From Miscanthus floridulus (taxonomy: Eukaryota; Streptophyta; Magnoliopsida; Poales; Poaceae): 64,000 nt of DNA. A model generated the notes under the pieces. It worked only from the letters and a program-made list of their open reading frames with translations, ran no database searches and was not told the origin of the DNA. This document shows, piece after piece, positions 35,224 to 45,871 of this stretch. How positions within the stretch are numbered: the stretch's first letter is position 1; every line of letters begins with the position of its first letter. The DNA is taken from the NCBI RefSeq assembly GCF_019320115.1, contig NC_089587.1, forward strand, positions 89,980,939-90,044,938, read 5' to 3'. Both the position numbers and the translations under genes were made by a program.

Positions 35224-36165
35224 GCAATGAGTGGCAGAGTGGCTAACATAGCCTCTGAAGCCGCTCCGTCATCGAAGTGTGAGGGCGCCATCTGTTTCTT
35301 CCTCTCATCCCTGATCATGTCCGGGCTCTGCATCATTGCTTTTGGCTTGAGCTTGATCCTGGTCTATCGGACAAAGATTGTGTACACAAGCCTATATGGG
35401 AAACCGCGTACTTGAAAGATCAACCTTCAAGGGCCAGAGGGCGTGATATAGCTCCAGTGTTATCAAAACATACTTCAATTTTGAATTTAGTCTGGTGGTA
35501 CCCCCATGCCTGTACAGGTATAGTATAGTGTTGGTCTTCCCTTGTGCACAGGTTCTTTGAGGAGAGTAGAACAGGAGCTTTGCGTTCCATTACAAAGTGC
35601 TGCTGAGGCACGCGAGTCACAGAAGGTTAATCTCTCAAGCAGCATTCCAAGTTTGTGGCTGCAGATGGGAGGTTCATTATAGCGAAGTATATGAGAGTAG
35701 AAAGTTCGTGGTGGAAATGCTGCCCTTTGCTCAAATTTTGCTGTATCTAGTTGGGAAAATTTGTATACACATGTAATAAGCTGTAGACGTTTCGACGTAG
35801 TATGTCAGGGTGGAGAGCATATTCTTCTATGATTTGTTGAAACTTGAAGTCAGCGTATAATAAACATATCTGGAATCAGGAATCTTGAATGGACGAATCG
35901 TGCACCGCGGTCTATCCGGTGATGAGCAGGTTGTAGCTTTGGCTCTTCAATATGTCAATAACAGTAGTTTCTGAGTTTCGATGAATAACGTTTGTTGTAC
36001 TGGGAAAATATTTTGATAGCCGAACACCAAAATATGAGACTTATTTCGGCTATAGACACCACAATGTCAAAGCCATTTGTTTGTGAATTTGTGTTTATTT
36101 CATCAGTTGATTTTTAAGTTTTATGATTTATTTTAGTTTTATAAATAATATTTTTTTACACGTCA

Positions 36166-36195
36166 CCGTGGCGTTAGCACGGGCAATATACTTGT
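36166..36195 (+). other. Helitron-like 3' terminus
   Basis: ccgtg-gcgttag-cacgg can form a short hairpin and is followed after eight bases by cttgt. Plant Helitrons end with a GC-rich hairpin of this type (cgttagcacgggca) followed by CTAGT; here CTTGT would be a one-base variant. No 5' TC end was identified. Confidence 0.4.
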
Positions 36196-38162
36196 TATAT
36201 ATAGTATGTATACGAAAAAAATAATATGGCATTCAAAATCTGCAGTACAAGAAACATGTTTAAACTTTGAATTCATCCTGATGTTCTGTTACCCTTGCAA
36301 ACTTAACGAACTTGCTCAAATCTTTGTCTCCGTGCTTTGAATTTTCTCCACCTCTGTTCATCATCTTGGTCGCCCGACTTAAAGGCTGGAGGAATTAATA
36401 GAAGACTGCATTAAAACAGGAGGTAAAAGACGAAAATACCCAATCTTCACCGATCCAAGGTAGAGAAAAGAAACTAATCATATTTCCATAGCATGCAGGA
36501 ATAGAAATAGAAATTTACTTTGCTGAATCCATTCACAACCATCCTGCAAGCAAAAAGATGATCGGATATCATCAGCAATATTAGACCAGGAGAAAAATGA
36601 ACTTGAATTGACATGAACTGACAAAAATATGTTGCACCAAGAAGAACATCTATTGTTGGATGCCACAACAGAAAACACATATCACTGTCTCGCGAGATTG
36701 GTCATTTGTCACTGAGAAAAAACTCCAGTTAGACAACCTGGAGAAATAAAACATGTCCGAAAAAAAGAAAATATCATCTAGACAGTGTGATGACTGCAAT
36801 ACAAATCCGTGCTACATAGCTAGGCAAAGCATTATTGCGTGTTAAAAGCTATTCCCCATCTCAGATTGTTCTCTTTTAATCCTCTCACTTCATAAGCAAG
36901 GCAACATCCTCACTTGTCGAGCACGCAGAGAGCCTACATAAGGATGCAGTTAGTGTACAATAATGAAAATGTTAGAGGGGAGTTTCCAATTTCTTTAACA
37001 CAAAAGCAAGAGCATAGGAAGATGGCTACAATAAATCCCTAGGCCAAACAGCACGAAGCGCCCAGAGGATGGGTGCCAGACGATACAGATACAATAGAAA
37101 CAATGTTAGACAACAATATGTTCCATTTTTAAACTGCCCTTCTATATCACCTCTTTCAATGGCACACACACCTCAAATATGCTATGCTGAATGTAAATCG
37201 AATTATGCTTTGGTGGTTCAGTAAAGCCTAGAGACCTTTTCTCTAAAAAAATCACCTCTTTCAATAGAAAGATCAATAGCTGAAGATGGCCTTCGGGGCT
37301 TACAGGTCTCCATTCTCCTCAAACTCCTAAACTTCCAAAAGCACATAGAAAAGAATATGCTAGTAGTTGGGAGGGAGGCCTTTACACATTCTACCGCGGA
37401 TTCATGAGCCTCAACAATATTGTTAATTATATTAGCTAAACTCGTTCCCATAATCCCACGAGTCTTATCAAGAGTCTTCGTTGTACTTGGGCTAACAAAC
37501 AAAAGAAAATAGAGTGGCAGTTATTCAATAGAGATAAATATATAATGTAACCTAGGTTGCAACGAGTTTTTTTTACCAGAAATACCACCATAATCCTTCT
37601 GTAGCCAAGATACTTTAATTTTTAAAACACACCTATTGAAATTTACCCATGATGCTCCATGATCCAATGAATGATGAAAAATCTTAATTCATACATTTGT
37701 AACATATTTTTTTCAGATATAGGTTTGAAGTCTGAGCAATAGAAATGAAAAAGGTGCAGTTGAGAGCTTTACCTTGCAATCACATCTGACGATGACGTAC
37801 CCCCCCGGCCCTGGCCAACCACGAGCCCGCCACTGTCTCACCGCCAAGCACGCCGCAGCAGAGCACCAGACTCATCAATCTTAAGCACGCGTCACCCTGA
37901 ACTCCAGCCAGATAAGTGGTAGTTTGAAGTTCAGTTTCCCTGCAAATATCGCAGCTCAGCTGCAGTCCTTGCTCTCTTGATATGAAACAATCTGCAAATC
38001 TAATTTCAGGTGACGCAAATTAACAACCAAACGCGGAATAAAATAAAATAGATTGAATATTCACAGAAAAAAATAGTGGGGAGAAGCCACCGTTCAAGAG
38101 CTTAAGGTATACATCTAAGTGACAAAATCATCTATCCTCTCCAATACCCAAAACATAATAAA

Positions 38163-38191
38163 TAGTATATTTGCCCGTGCTAATGCTACGG
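38163..38191 (-). other. Helitron-like 3' terminus
   Basis: The minus strand reads ccgtagcattagcacggg followed by caaatatacta, close to the motif at 36166 but in the opposite orientation. It would belong to an element extending to the right. Confidence 0.4.
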
Positions 38192-38733
38192 ACCACATTA
38201 AATCCAAAGTTAATTCTATCAAAGCTGAAATACGGGCCACATTAAGATCGAGAAAAAATTTAAAAGAATGGACTGTTCAAAGATACTCTGTAGCCTGGCA
38301 ATCTTAGAATTTTCTTTTATATTCTCTGACATTTTGATAGAAAAACAAACGAAAAAGAAATGATCAAACCCTGCTCTGCAGAAGTTCCCATGGAAGAAAC
38401 GACGTGTCTCAATCTGGTAATGCTTCAAAGAAGATCCTTTGCGTGATCGCTGGAGGGAGGGAAAATCAGTTCAAATCTGTATGAATGAAAAAGATAAGCA
38501 AATACGCATGTAGCATTAGATGCTATTAGGGGTGTGATCAACAAAAAAGAGTGCCACAGGACAACAAATTACTAATAACAAAGATAAGCATTTGACAGAG
38601 TTATACGCTGCAGATTTTCACATTTGATTTTATCTGAAAGTAAAAGTTCTTACTTAAGAACCTTATAATCCTGAATAATCCCATAATCTTTCAGAAAGAA
38701 GATAAAAGTACCTGGAAGTTTCTGTGAATGAGT

Positions 38734-38761
38734 GTAGCAGATGCTCGTGCTAAGGCTACGG
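38734..38761 (-). other. second Helitron-like 3' terminus
   Basis: The minus strand reads ccgtagccttagcacgag, a diverged copy of the motif 570 bases to the left, in the same orientation. No gene content is recognised between them. Confidence 0.3.
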
Positions 38762-40114
38762 TTTCATCATACCGTGCAATCAACATATGAAACACCTCTA
38801 AAGAGCTTCATCCTACAGCTTTCAAAACCTGGCACGTCACGGAGAGGGCTATCTTCTTTGCCACTGCCATAAGCCCTGTACATATAACAAACAAAAATGG
38901 TTAGACAACACGTATAAACATGATAACATATGCAGTAACTATGATAATGTGGCCCCAAGCAGTAAGTTATGGGGCTCACAACACATGCAACCATCTGACA
39001 AAGGGGTACTATTTCTAATAGATCACCAGATAGCCTTGACATTAGAAATTCAGGATAAATAAATGCATTTGGCAGCATACACAAGGCTATATCAATCTAA
39101 CAAAGGGAAGACCAACGATTTTAACATTTCACTCAAGGAAAATTGATATTATTTCTGATTTTTCATTCGTTTTAACATGAGCTGAAATCTGCAAGCACTA
39201 CAAACCAGCCCTTGAATTATCTATTTGTGCAAACACAACAGAATAGGTAGCAAAAACTTACCAATCCACGACCTGCTGGATCTTGGGCTCATAGTCCTCA
39301 GCCTGGCGAGCGTGCACACAGAGAACACAAACAAAGGACGCGGACTGACCTCCTGCTGGGAGAGCGAGATTTCAGACAACCAGAACTATTAGACTTCTTT
39401 TTTTCAAAAAAAAGAAAGAGCATAAACCAATTTGACTATGCAATAAATTACCATCTGCACAGAGAACACAACATTCATACCACAAGAATTTTGTTCCGAT
39501 ACAATCCAATTTAAGATACAGTGCTAATTCAAGACCATGATTTCCAAACTAAACTAACATCCATTCATATATCCATGAACTGACATCCATGATTTCCAAA
39601 CAACAGAAACACCCACCATCGATCCATTCATATATCCATGAACTGACAGCTCACCACAGTAGGCATAACACAAGGATACACTTGTAAATGGATCAGATCT
39701 GAACACAAATAAGCAAATAGCTAGTTAGGGTTCGAGTGCTCAGATTCGCACCGTAATAGGAAAGTAATAGGAAGGTGAGCTCACCCTGGTGGTTGGGCGT
39801 TGATGGCCCGGCGCAGCCAGCATCAGGCGGCCACGTCCAGGGGGACCGCGCCTCCAGCCACGGTGGTGGCCCGGGCAGCCACGGAGCCGGCCACGGCGGA
39901 GGCCCGGGCGGCCGCGCCCCTAGCCAAGGAGGTGCCAGGGGGCCACGGGGCCAGGCTCCTTGCCGCCCTGGCCGGCCATGGTTGCGACTCGGGCCGCCGG
40001 GGGCCAGCCACGTCGCGACCTTGCGGCGTGGGGCGAGGATGGCGCTCTCAGCGCGACTACAACTACAACCCGTCGCAGTACAAGATCCGGTAATCCGGTA
40101 AGCAGTCATAATAA

Positions 40115-40412
40115 GGCCCCGTTTGGCAGAGCTTCACTTCACCATTTTTTTTTGCTTCAGCTCCACGAATAGCTTCACCAGTGGAGCTGAAGCGGTTTTG
40201 GTAAACATTTGGCAAAATGGCTTCCCCGTGAGAGCATGTTTTTAGGGGTCTGGAGGAGGAGCCGAGAGAAGCCACTTTTTCTGGCTCCATCCCACCCCAA
40301 ATCACTGTGAGAGCATGTTTTTAGGGGCTTCACCAGTGAAGCTATTTCACTTTACCCCGTTTGAAAGAAAACGGCTCCTGAAGCCGGTGGAGAAGCCCTG
40401 CCAAACGGGGCC
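40115..40412. mobile_element. Tourist-type MITE (298 bp)
   Basis: Terminal inverted repeats ggccccgtttggcagagctt and ggccccgtttggcagggctt differ by one base. The target duplication is taa (40112-40114 and 40413-40415). The uninterrupted site, cataataagtcgg, is present in copy 1 at about 25989-26001. Confidence 0.92.
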
Positions 40413-40443
40413 TAAGTCGGTCGACACGGACCATAAATTGGGG

Positions 40444-41656
40444 GAATGAGATTCTCTGCAGTCGTGCACATCAACTCTTCTCTGCAGTAATAGTATCTGT
40501 GTCGTCCGTTAGCATTCAACGGTGAAGCTCCCAGAACTCATCTAGCAGGCTATACGGGTAGGTCACGGTGGCCCATCTAAGCCCACAACACCGGAAGTAC
40601 ACGAGATTGCCATATGCGTGTCCAGTCTTTCACCGCGCCGCCGCTCGCCGCCTTCTCCATCGCCGTCGCCATTGCCGCGATCTAATCTTTTGGTGTTGCA
40701 GGGTCGATCCGTTCTTTTGGTGCTGCCACTCCTCTAACCTCTCTGTCTCTCCTGCAAGGCTGCAAGGCCCAGCTCGCCGTCATGGCCAGAGACTCGCTGC
40801 CACAGTACTCCACCGCGACGGCGTGGCCCTGCTCCGTCGAGCGCCGATGCCCGCGCGGCCTTCCAGCTCGGCGCATGCAGGCGGCTACAGCCCTGCTCCG
40901 TCGAGCTCCGGCAGCTGCTCGCCCTCTAGATCAACGCGTGCAGGCGGCCGCGGCCCTGTGCCGTCGAGCGCCAGTTTATTTCTTCCAGTCCCACTTGGTT
41001 GCTCTAGGAGGTAATCCAATAGAGAAGTGTCTGCTCGATTGCATGGTCGTTGCTGGCATCCTGCACAAGCGGAGCGCATCCAGCTTCATTTCTACCAGTA
41101 CCAACCCCTTGATCTCCGAGCAAATATAGTAGAGGACTACCTGCTCGATTGCACGGTCATTGGCGCGCTTTGTGGCACCGCCTCTGGCAAGGCACGCAGC
41201 CACCGCCATCGCCGCGTCTTGCTTCGCAGCCACGGCGAGCTCCTGCCGCTGCCGTCACTCAAGCCATACGTGTTCGGCTCAGAGCCACAATCATGAAGAA
41301 GAGGCGCACGGCTCCATGTAGCATCCGCACGTGCAGTCGTGACGCCGCCCGTGAGATTCGTAGCAGCCCCATGCCGGCCACTCTCTCGCTCCGAGCGTCG
41401 GATGCCTCCTGTGCGATTCGTTGCAGCTCCGTGTCAGCCACCACTCTCGCTACCTCTGGCGGCGGGGCATCGCGACGCGTAGAGCCGGCTCCAAACGAGG
41501 AAGACGAAGGCAAAGCGATCTTGGGCTTTGATGGGCCGTGTGTTGTGCCTGTGGGAGACTGGGTAAGAGCTCCTCGTCGTTGGATCGCAGCTGACGGCAC
41601 AGATCAGCCGACTGCAGAGGAAAGTCGACCAGCCTGAGTACAGAGGATCTCGTTTC
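40444..41656. mobile_element. MULE-like non-autonomous element (about 1.2 kb), possible Pack-MULE
   Basis: Ends gaatgagattctctgcag and, reversed, gaaacgagatcctctgta are imperfect inverted repeats. Flanking 9-mers aaattgggg (40435) and aaattgcga (41657) match the single site aaattggga in copy 1 (26015), consistent with a 9-bp target duplication of the MULE type. The interior is GC-rich and gene-like but has no recognised product. Confidence 0.7.
40827..40975. repeat. 64-bp tandem repeat, three copies, inside the MULE-like element
   Basis: ccctgctccgtcgagc occurs at 40827 and 40891, with the variant ccctgtgccgtcgagc at 40954. Two further loose duplications follow in the same element (ctgctcgattgca at 41031 and 41141; gattcgtagcagc at 41354 and gattcgttgcagc at 41416). 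Confidence 0.65.
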
Positions 41657-41783
41657 AAATTGCGAGTAGATCGCGGCCGCTTCTTCGAATCGAATCCCCA
41701 CTCCGTTCCTTTCCTTCCGCCGCAACCGCTGCGCGTGCTCCAGCCGCCGGCTCCCCCCCCCCCCCACCCCACACACACCCCCG

Positions 41784-43541
41784 ATGGGCTCCACGTGCCT
41801 GTCGTGCGGCGAGGGCGCGGTGGTGGCGGATCCGGACTCGGGCGCGCTCGTCTGCACCTCCTGCGGCGTCATCCAGGACGCCGGCGGCGCGGAGTTCGTC
41901 CACCAGTCCACCTTCAACGACTCGGGGGGCCTCGATCTCCGCGTCTCCTCCCTCGTCCGCAACAGCTCCGACTCCGCCTACCGCGACCAGAAGCTCGCCG
42001 TCGCCTCCGCGGGCATCACCTCCACCGCCACCCGCCTCGGCCTGTCGCGGGCCCGCGCCGAGGAGGCGCTCCGCATGGCCAAGTCCGCCACCGACGGCCA
42101 GCTCGCCACCCCGGGCAGCGCCTTCCTCCCTGCCCTCGCCGCCGCCTGCACCCTGCTCGTCGCGCGGTCGAACCACCTCCCGCTCTCCCTCGCCGAGGCC
42201 GCGGAGGCCGCCTTCTGCTCCGCGCCCGCCCTCGGCGACCTGGTCTCCCGCGTCGCCGCCCAGCTATCCCTCCCGCCCCTCCCCTGATTCGACTACGCCG
42301 CCGCGCTCGACCGCGCCGTGCAACTCTCGCCCTCGCTCAACGCCGCGGCGGCCCACAAGACGGACGCGATTCTCGCCCAGGCCCGGTTCCTCTTCCGCTG
42401 CGCCTCCAAGTGGTCGCTCACCACCGGGCGGTTCCCGCTCCCCCTCGTCGCGGCGCTGCTCGCCTTATCTGCGGAAGTTAACAGGGTCACTTCTCTCTCC
42501 TTGGAGGACATTGCCCGGGACATCTCGGCGGGATTGAGGACCAGCCTCCGCCGATACAAGGAGCTCGTTGACGCGCTGGTGCATGTCGCGCGCCACCTGC
42601 TTCCGTGGGGCGCCGATGTCAATGCCAAGAACCTGCTCCTCAACGCTCCGGTCCTGCTCCGGCTCATGGAGATGCGGTCACAGTCGGACCCTTCTGAAGA
42701 GTTTCTTGAGAGCTTCGCTCCGAACACTGCTGCAATTGTGCAGGCGTACTCTAAAGTTGACGACGACGAGTCCAAATACCTTCAGATTACTCCTGTCAGT
42801 GCTGATGACTTTGATTTCGATAGTCTTGAGCCAGAGGAGAAAGAATTTGAAAACCAGGGTATCTCAGAGAAGGGCCTATCAGATGCTTACAAAAATGTCC
42901 TAAATAGGCTTGCCCAGCTACAGAAACTTGGGAAGGTTGGTAAAGGTGCTGACAGGAGGAAGCGATTGAAAGGAGGACTGGAGCTGGAGCCGTGTATGGA
43001 CGCAGTGAATAGTGGCTGGAAAAAGGATATGCTGCTTGAGGATGTGGTGGATATTGACATTGGCTATGATGCACCTCCGCCATCGTTTACTGCTGGTTTG
43101 GAGTTGCAGAAGGAGAGGAGAGCACGTATTGAAGCTGCAAAGCAGTGGATTGATGCGATTAGGAAGGCTACTGCTGCTCCAGCTGCAAAAGCAAATAATT
43201 CAGAATCAGAAGATGTTGTAAGAAACAAATATGTCTCTCCCCTGCAAAAACTGACCAGGAAGAATCGAGGGGGAAAGAAGATGGATGATATAGATCATAT
43301 CCTTCTCAGTGACAATATGGCAGATAGTTCAGGTGCCAGGAAAAAGAGACGAAGAAGAGGTTCCTGTGACGGTATTGATTGGGAAGATTGCATTATTGAG
43401 CTCCTGCTACTGCATGGTGTAAATGAAGCTGAGATCGAACAAGGCCAGTACAGAAGATTGTTGGAGTTGCATGTATTCAGTGCAGTAAGTGGGGGGAAAT
43501 TGAATAATGGCAATGCCATGTCTCAAGTCTTCAGTATATGA
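41784..43541 (+). pseudogene. TFIIB/BRF-family transcription factor, copy 2 (nonsense mutation)
   Basis: Same product as copy 1: zinc ribbon CLSC...CTSC, cyclin-like folds, basic tail. TGA at 42285-42287 (about codon 168), where copy 1 has TGC for Cys, cuts it in the first cyclin fold. The remainder is open to 43541. The real coding end is probably the splice donor at 43485 (GTAAGT) after FSA. Few residues differ elsewhere (for example Pro to Arg in LGLSxARAEE). The leader is broken by two transposons, so the normal promoter is displaced. Confidence 0.85.
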
Positions 43542-44378
43542 TCCCAGTCATTCTGAATGAACATAGCCTCTTACTGTTCTAAATTTATAGTGATAATAGA
43601 AAGCTCATGCTGATTGCTGAGTGCAATTTTTTTTTAAGTTAGATCAAGCTAATTGTGGGAAAAAAACATATTATGATAGAGAATAGATAATGATAACACG
43701 CAAAATATTCTTTTTGTGCTTGCCCTACTAATGAAGGCAAAGATAGAAGTTAGGAATGATACGGACAATTCCATGTGTTTATCTAACTGGAGGTGTAATT
43801 TTGTACATTGCTATACATCTTATGAATGACATGCATTTATAGACTCAAATTTAAAATGTTTTGTTCTACTAATATGAGTATATCACAGCTGAACCCACCG
43901 ACTGAAAAGTAGGTTCGTGCAATGCACATTTCTGAAGAGGCTTGTGTTCAAATGCCATGTTAACTGAAAGTAGTACCTAGGTTGGGCGCATAGGCATTTC
44001 GATTTCTCTTCTTATCTTTTACCTTCTCCTGCATCCTTATATCTTACTGAAGGTTTTTTGGAAACAGGAGGGGTAGCCCCCTACTGGTTAATATATATTA
44101 GTAATAGAAGAAACAAATGTGTCCGAGCAACAGAATTCATGAAAAAGGACAAAAGGAATATAAAGAACTTACTGAAGGTTGAACTCCAAAGAACTGACTC
44201 CCAGGTTATTCATGCTATGTGCTACCCTGGTACTCAAATGTTTTCTTTATCAGTTAATAATGTTCTAGGGGTTAAGTTTCATAGCTGGAATTCCTATAGT
44301 GAGGAGCTCATACATTCATACTGTACAAACAGATCTTTCTCCAGATTTGGATAATTGTCTAGATATAATGCACATGCT

Positions 44379-44484
44379 CAGTCAGGTATGAGCTTAGTGT
44401 TCAGTGTTTTCCCCTACAATGTAGAAGTTCCCAGTCAGGTATGAGCTTAGTGTTCAGTGTTTCCCTGACAATGTAGAAGTTCCT
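44379..44484. repeat. 53-bp tandem duplication
   Basis: cagtcaggtatgagcttag starts at 44379 and again at 44432. The two units are nearly identical (a few differences in the ttttcccct segment), so the duplication is recent. Confidence 0.9.
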
Positions 44485-44992
44485 GAGATCTTTTGTTTGT
44501 CCTGTTTTTGTGTCTGATGAAAGAATGAAACTCATGTATTTTCGTGGGCTTTCAAGAAACTCCTGTGAATGAATTAGCTGGGGATTCTTTCCCTCCCAGT
44601 GACCATTAAAAAAAAGTATATGCAGAGTTAGGAAGCGGTATTCTATTTGTGTTTTTGGTGTAGTTCTTTTTCCTGCATATGACCTTGGTGGTTTTAAAAG
44701 GATGCTATTATACTGTTTCGCTACTAAGAATGAAAACATATGACATCATTTTACCTTAACAATATTCATTGCTTGTCAGTTAAGTTGATAAATCCATATC
44801 CAGCATTATGTTCGAAAAAGATAAATCAGAGAGGGAGAAGAGAACCAGTGAAGGGAAGAGGTTCACTAGTGAAGTACTGTCCACTTAAAAGTAATGCTTA
44901 GTGCACGGGGCACCTGATATTTTGGGATAAGTGGTGACTTGCCTGCAGAAATAACGATGGCTGGTTAATTGATGATCCAGTTGTTTCTTCAG

Positions 44993-45040
44993 GCTCTTGC
45001 AGAATCAGTTCTGTTGGGTGCAGTTTATAATCGCACATGA
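44993..45040 (+). other. candidate terminal exon of the TFIIB-related gene
   Basis: A pyrimidine-rich stretch ending tttcttcag is followed by 15 codons and TGA in the phase expected from the 43485 donor (phase 0). The intron would be about 1.5 kb. Support comes only from the splice sites and phase. Confidence 0.3.
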
Positions 45041-45720
45041 AGGTTACTATACCTTTACAGCGTGGAATCATCAATCAGGAAGCGAATGCAACAGCTAATT
45101 AAGATGGTGAGCAATCTCAGGTTTCTGCTCCTTAAACTATGTGTAGTGTAATAACTTCTTTGGAACTTCTAGAAGTCAGCTGGATGAAAAAATATACTTT
45201 ATAGTCTATACTCATGAGCTTCTCTCAGGACAGTGGTTAGTTAACTTTTTCAAAGGCTTGCTGTTCATTTGTAATGCTGGACTTTGTACCTCAGCCTTCA
45301 TCACAAGGTTTGCTTGATAAACATTTTTCTTCTCTTTCATATGCCAAAGTTCTTCAAATTGGCCAATCAGTTAATCAACATCCACTTTTCTTTTTTGAAT
45401 TGCACTTTTTATTGACCTCTTATTCTGCCGATGATCACTAGTATTTCAGAAGAAAATAAAAATAAATCATGTAACAGCATTGGACTTATACAAAACCGAA
45501 CCCAAGCCAAAATATCCTTTTCTTTATTAGACCTATATATCGTCAGATTAACCTTTTCAATTAAAAATCCTCAAGTTGATCATGGTATTACGTACACTCT
45601 TCAGTCTGTACAAAAAATGCACCAAAAAAATCAATAGCCACAAAAAATATTAAAAAGAAAGAAAAGGAAAAGGAAGAAACAAACAGAGAAAAAAACACCT
45701 TCAAACTTTGGCAGCTGTAT

Positions 45721-45724
<4 letters not shown>

Positions 45725-45769
<45 letters not shown>

Positions 45770-45781
45770 GAGAGAGAGAGA
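45725..45781. repeat. (GA)n microsatellite
   Basis: About 28 GA units with one GC interruption, 90 bases downstream of the peroxidase stop codon (minus sense). Confidence 0.95.
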
Positions 45782-45871
45782 AGAATCAATCTCAGTATAC
45801 GCATCTCGATCAACTCCAAACAGCATTGAGATAATCTGAGTTACAAACGCTGCTGCATGCAGGCCCTCCCT

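Larger units (their letters stand above)
25719..35415 (+). pseudogene. MFS transporter, nodulin-like/NFD4-like family, disrupted
   Basis: Exon 1 (25719 to about 25970) starts MAEVGSRVRGFLRNRW and encodes the first membrane segments of the nodulin-like MFS domain. Exon 2 (29498-30435) begins after ccccag, carries FIGNNGETYFN and about seven hydrophobic segments, and ends at a GTAAG donor. Exon 3 (34214-35415, split by a MITE) begins after tttcag with a phase that restores Lys-Asp-Tyr-Ala-Tyr and ends at TGA 35413-35415. Family members are membrane proteins of about 550-600 residues whose substrates are mostly unknown. Lesions: TAG at 25872-25874, TGA at 29591-29593, loss of about 25-30 codons at the end of exon 1 where a TFIIB-related copy is joined, and the MITE in exon 3. 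Splice sites are still good, so it died recently or is an allele of a live gene. Confidence 0.88.
35416..40089. other. MFS 3' flank and intergenic DNA
   Basis: 35416 to about 35900 is probably the MFS 3' untranslated region. 36000-39750 is AT-rich with three Helitron-like 3' ends (listed separately) and no recognised gene; the minus-strand ORF at 37218-37502 has no family I know. 39780-40080 is a very GC-rich stretch with open frames on both strands and Gly/Pro/Ala-biased translations that match nothing I recognise. Confidence 0.4.
40090..43518 (+). repeat. duplicated segment, copy 2
   Basis: Matches 25971-27942 from taatccggtaagcagtc to ggcaatgcc. It is longer because of a 298-bp MITE (40115-40412) and a 1.2-kb MULE-like insertion (40444-41656). 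Outside these the copies differ at few sites. Because the sequence beyond the last shared base contains a plausible intron and terminal exon, this copy, though broken, is more likely the original location. Confidence 0.85.
43542..45871. other. downstream flank of copy 2, AT-rich
   Basis: No independent gene is seen. It contains the 53-bp tandem duplication, the candidate terminal exon and a GA microsatellite. It probably includes the last intron and 3' flank of the TFIIB-related gene. Confidence 0.4.

Noticed and set aside
37218..37502. 94-codon minus-strand ORF
   Set aside because: No recognisable domain and it lies in AT-rich intergenic DNA. It could be a captured exon but nothing supports it.
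39775..40101. overlapping GC-rich ORFs on both strands
   Set aside because: The translations are Gly/Pro/Ala low-complexity with no recognised family or splice support.
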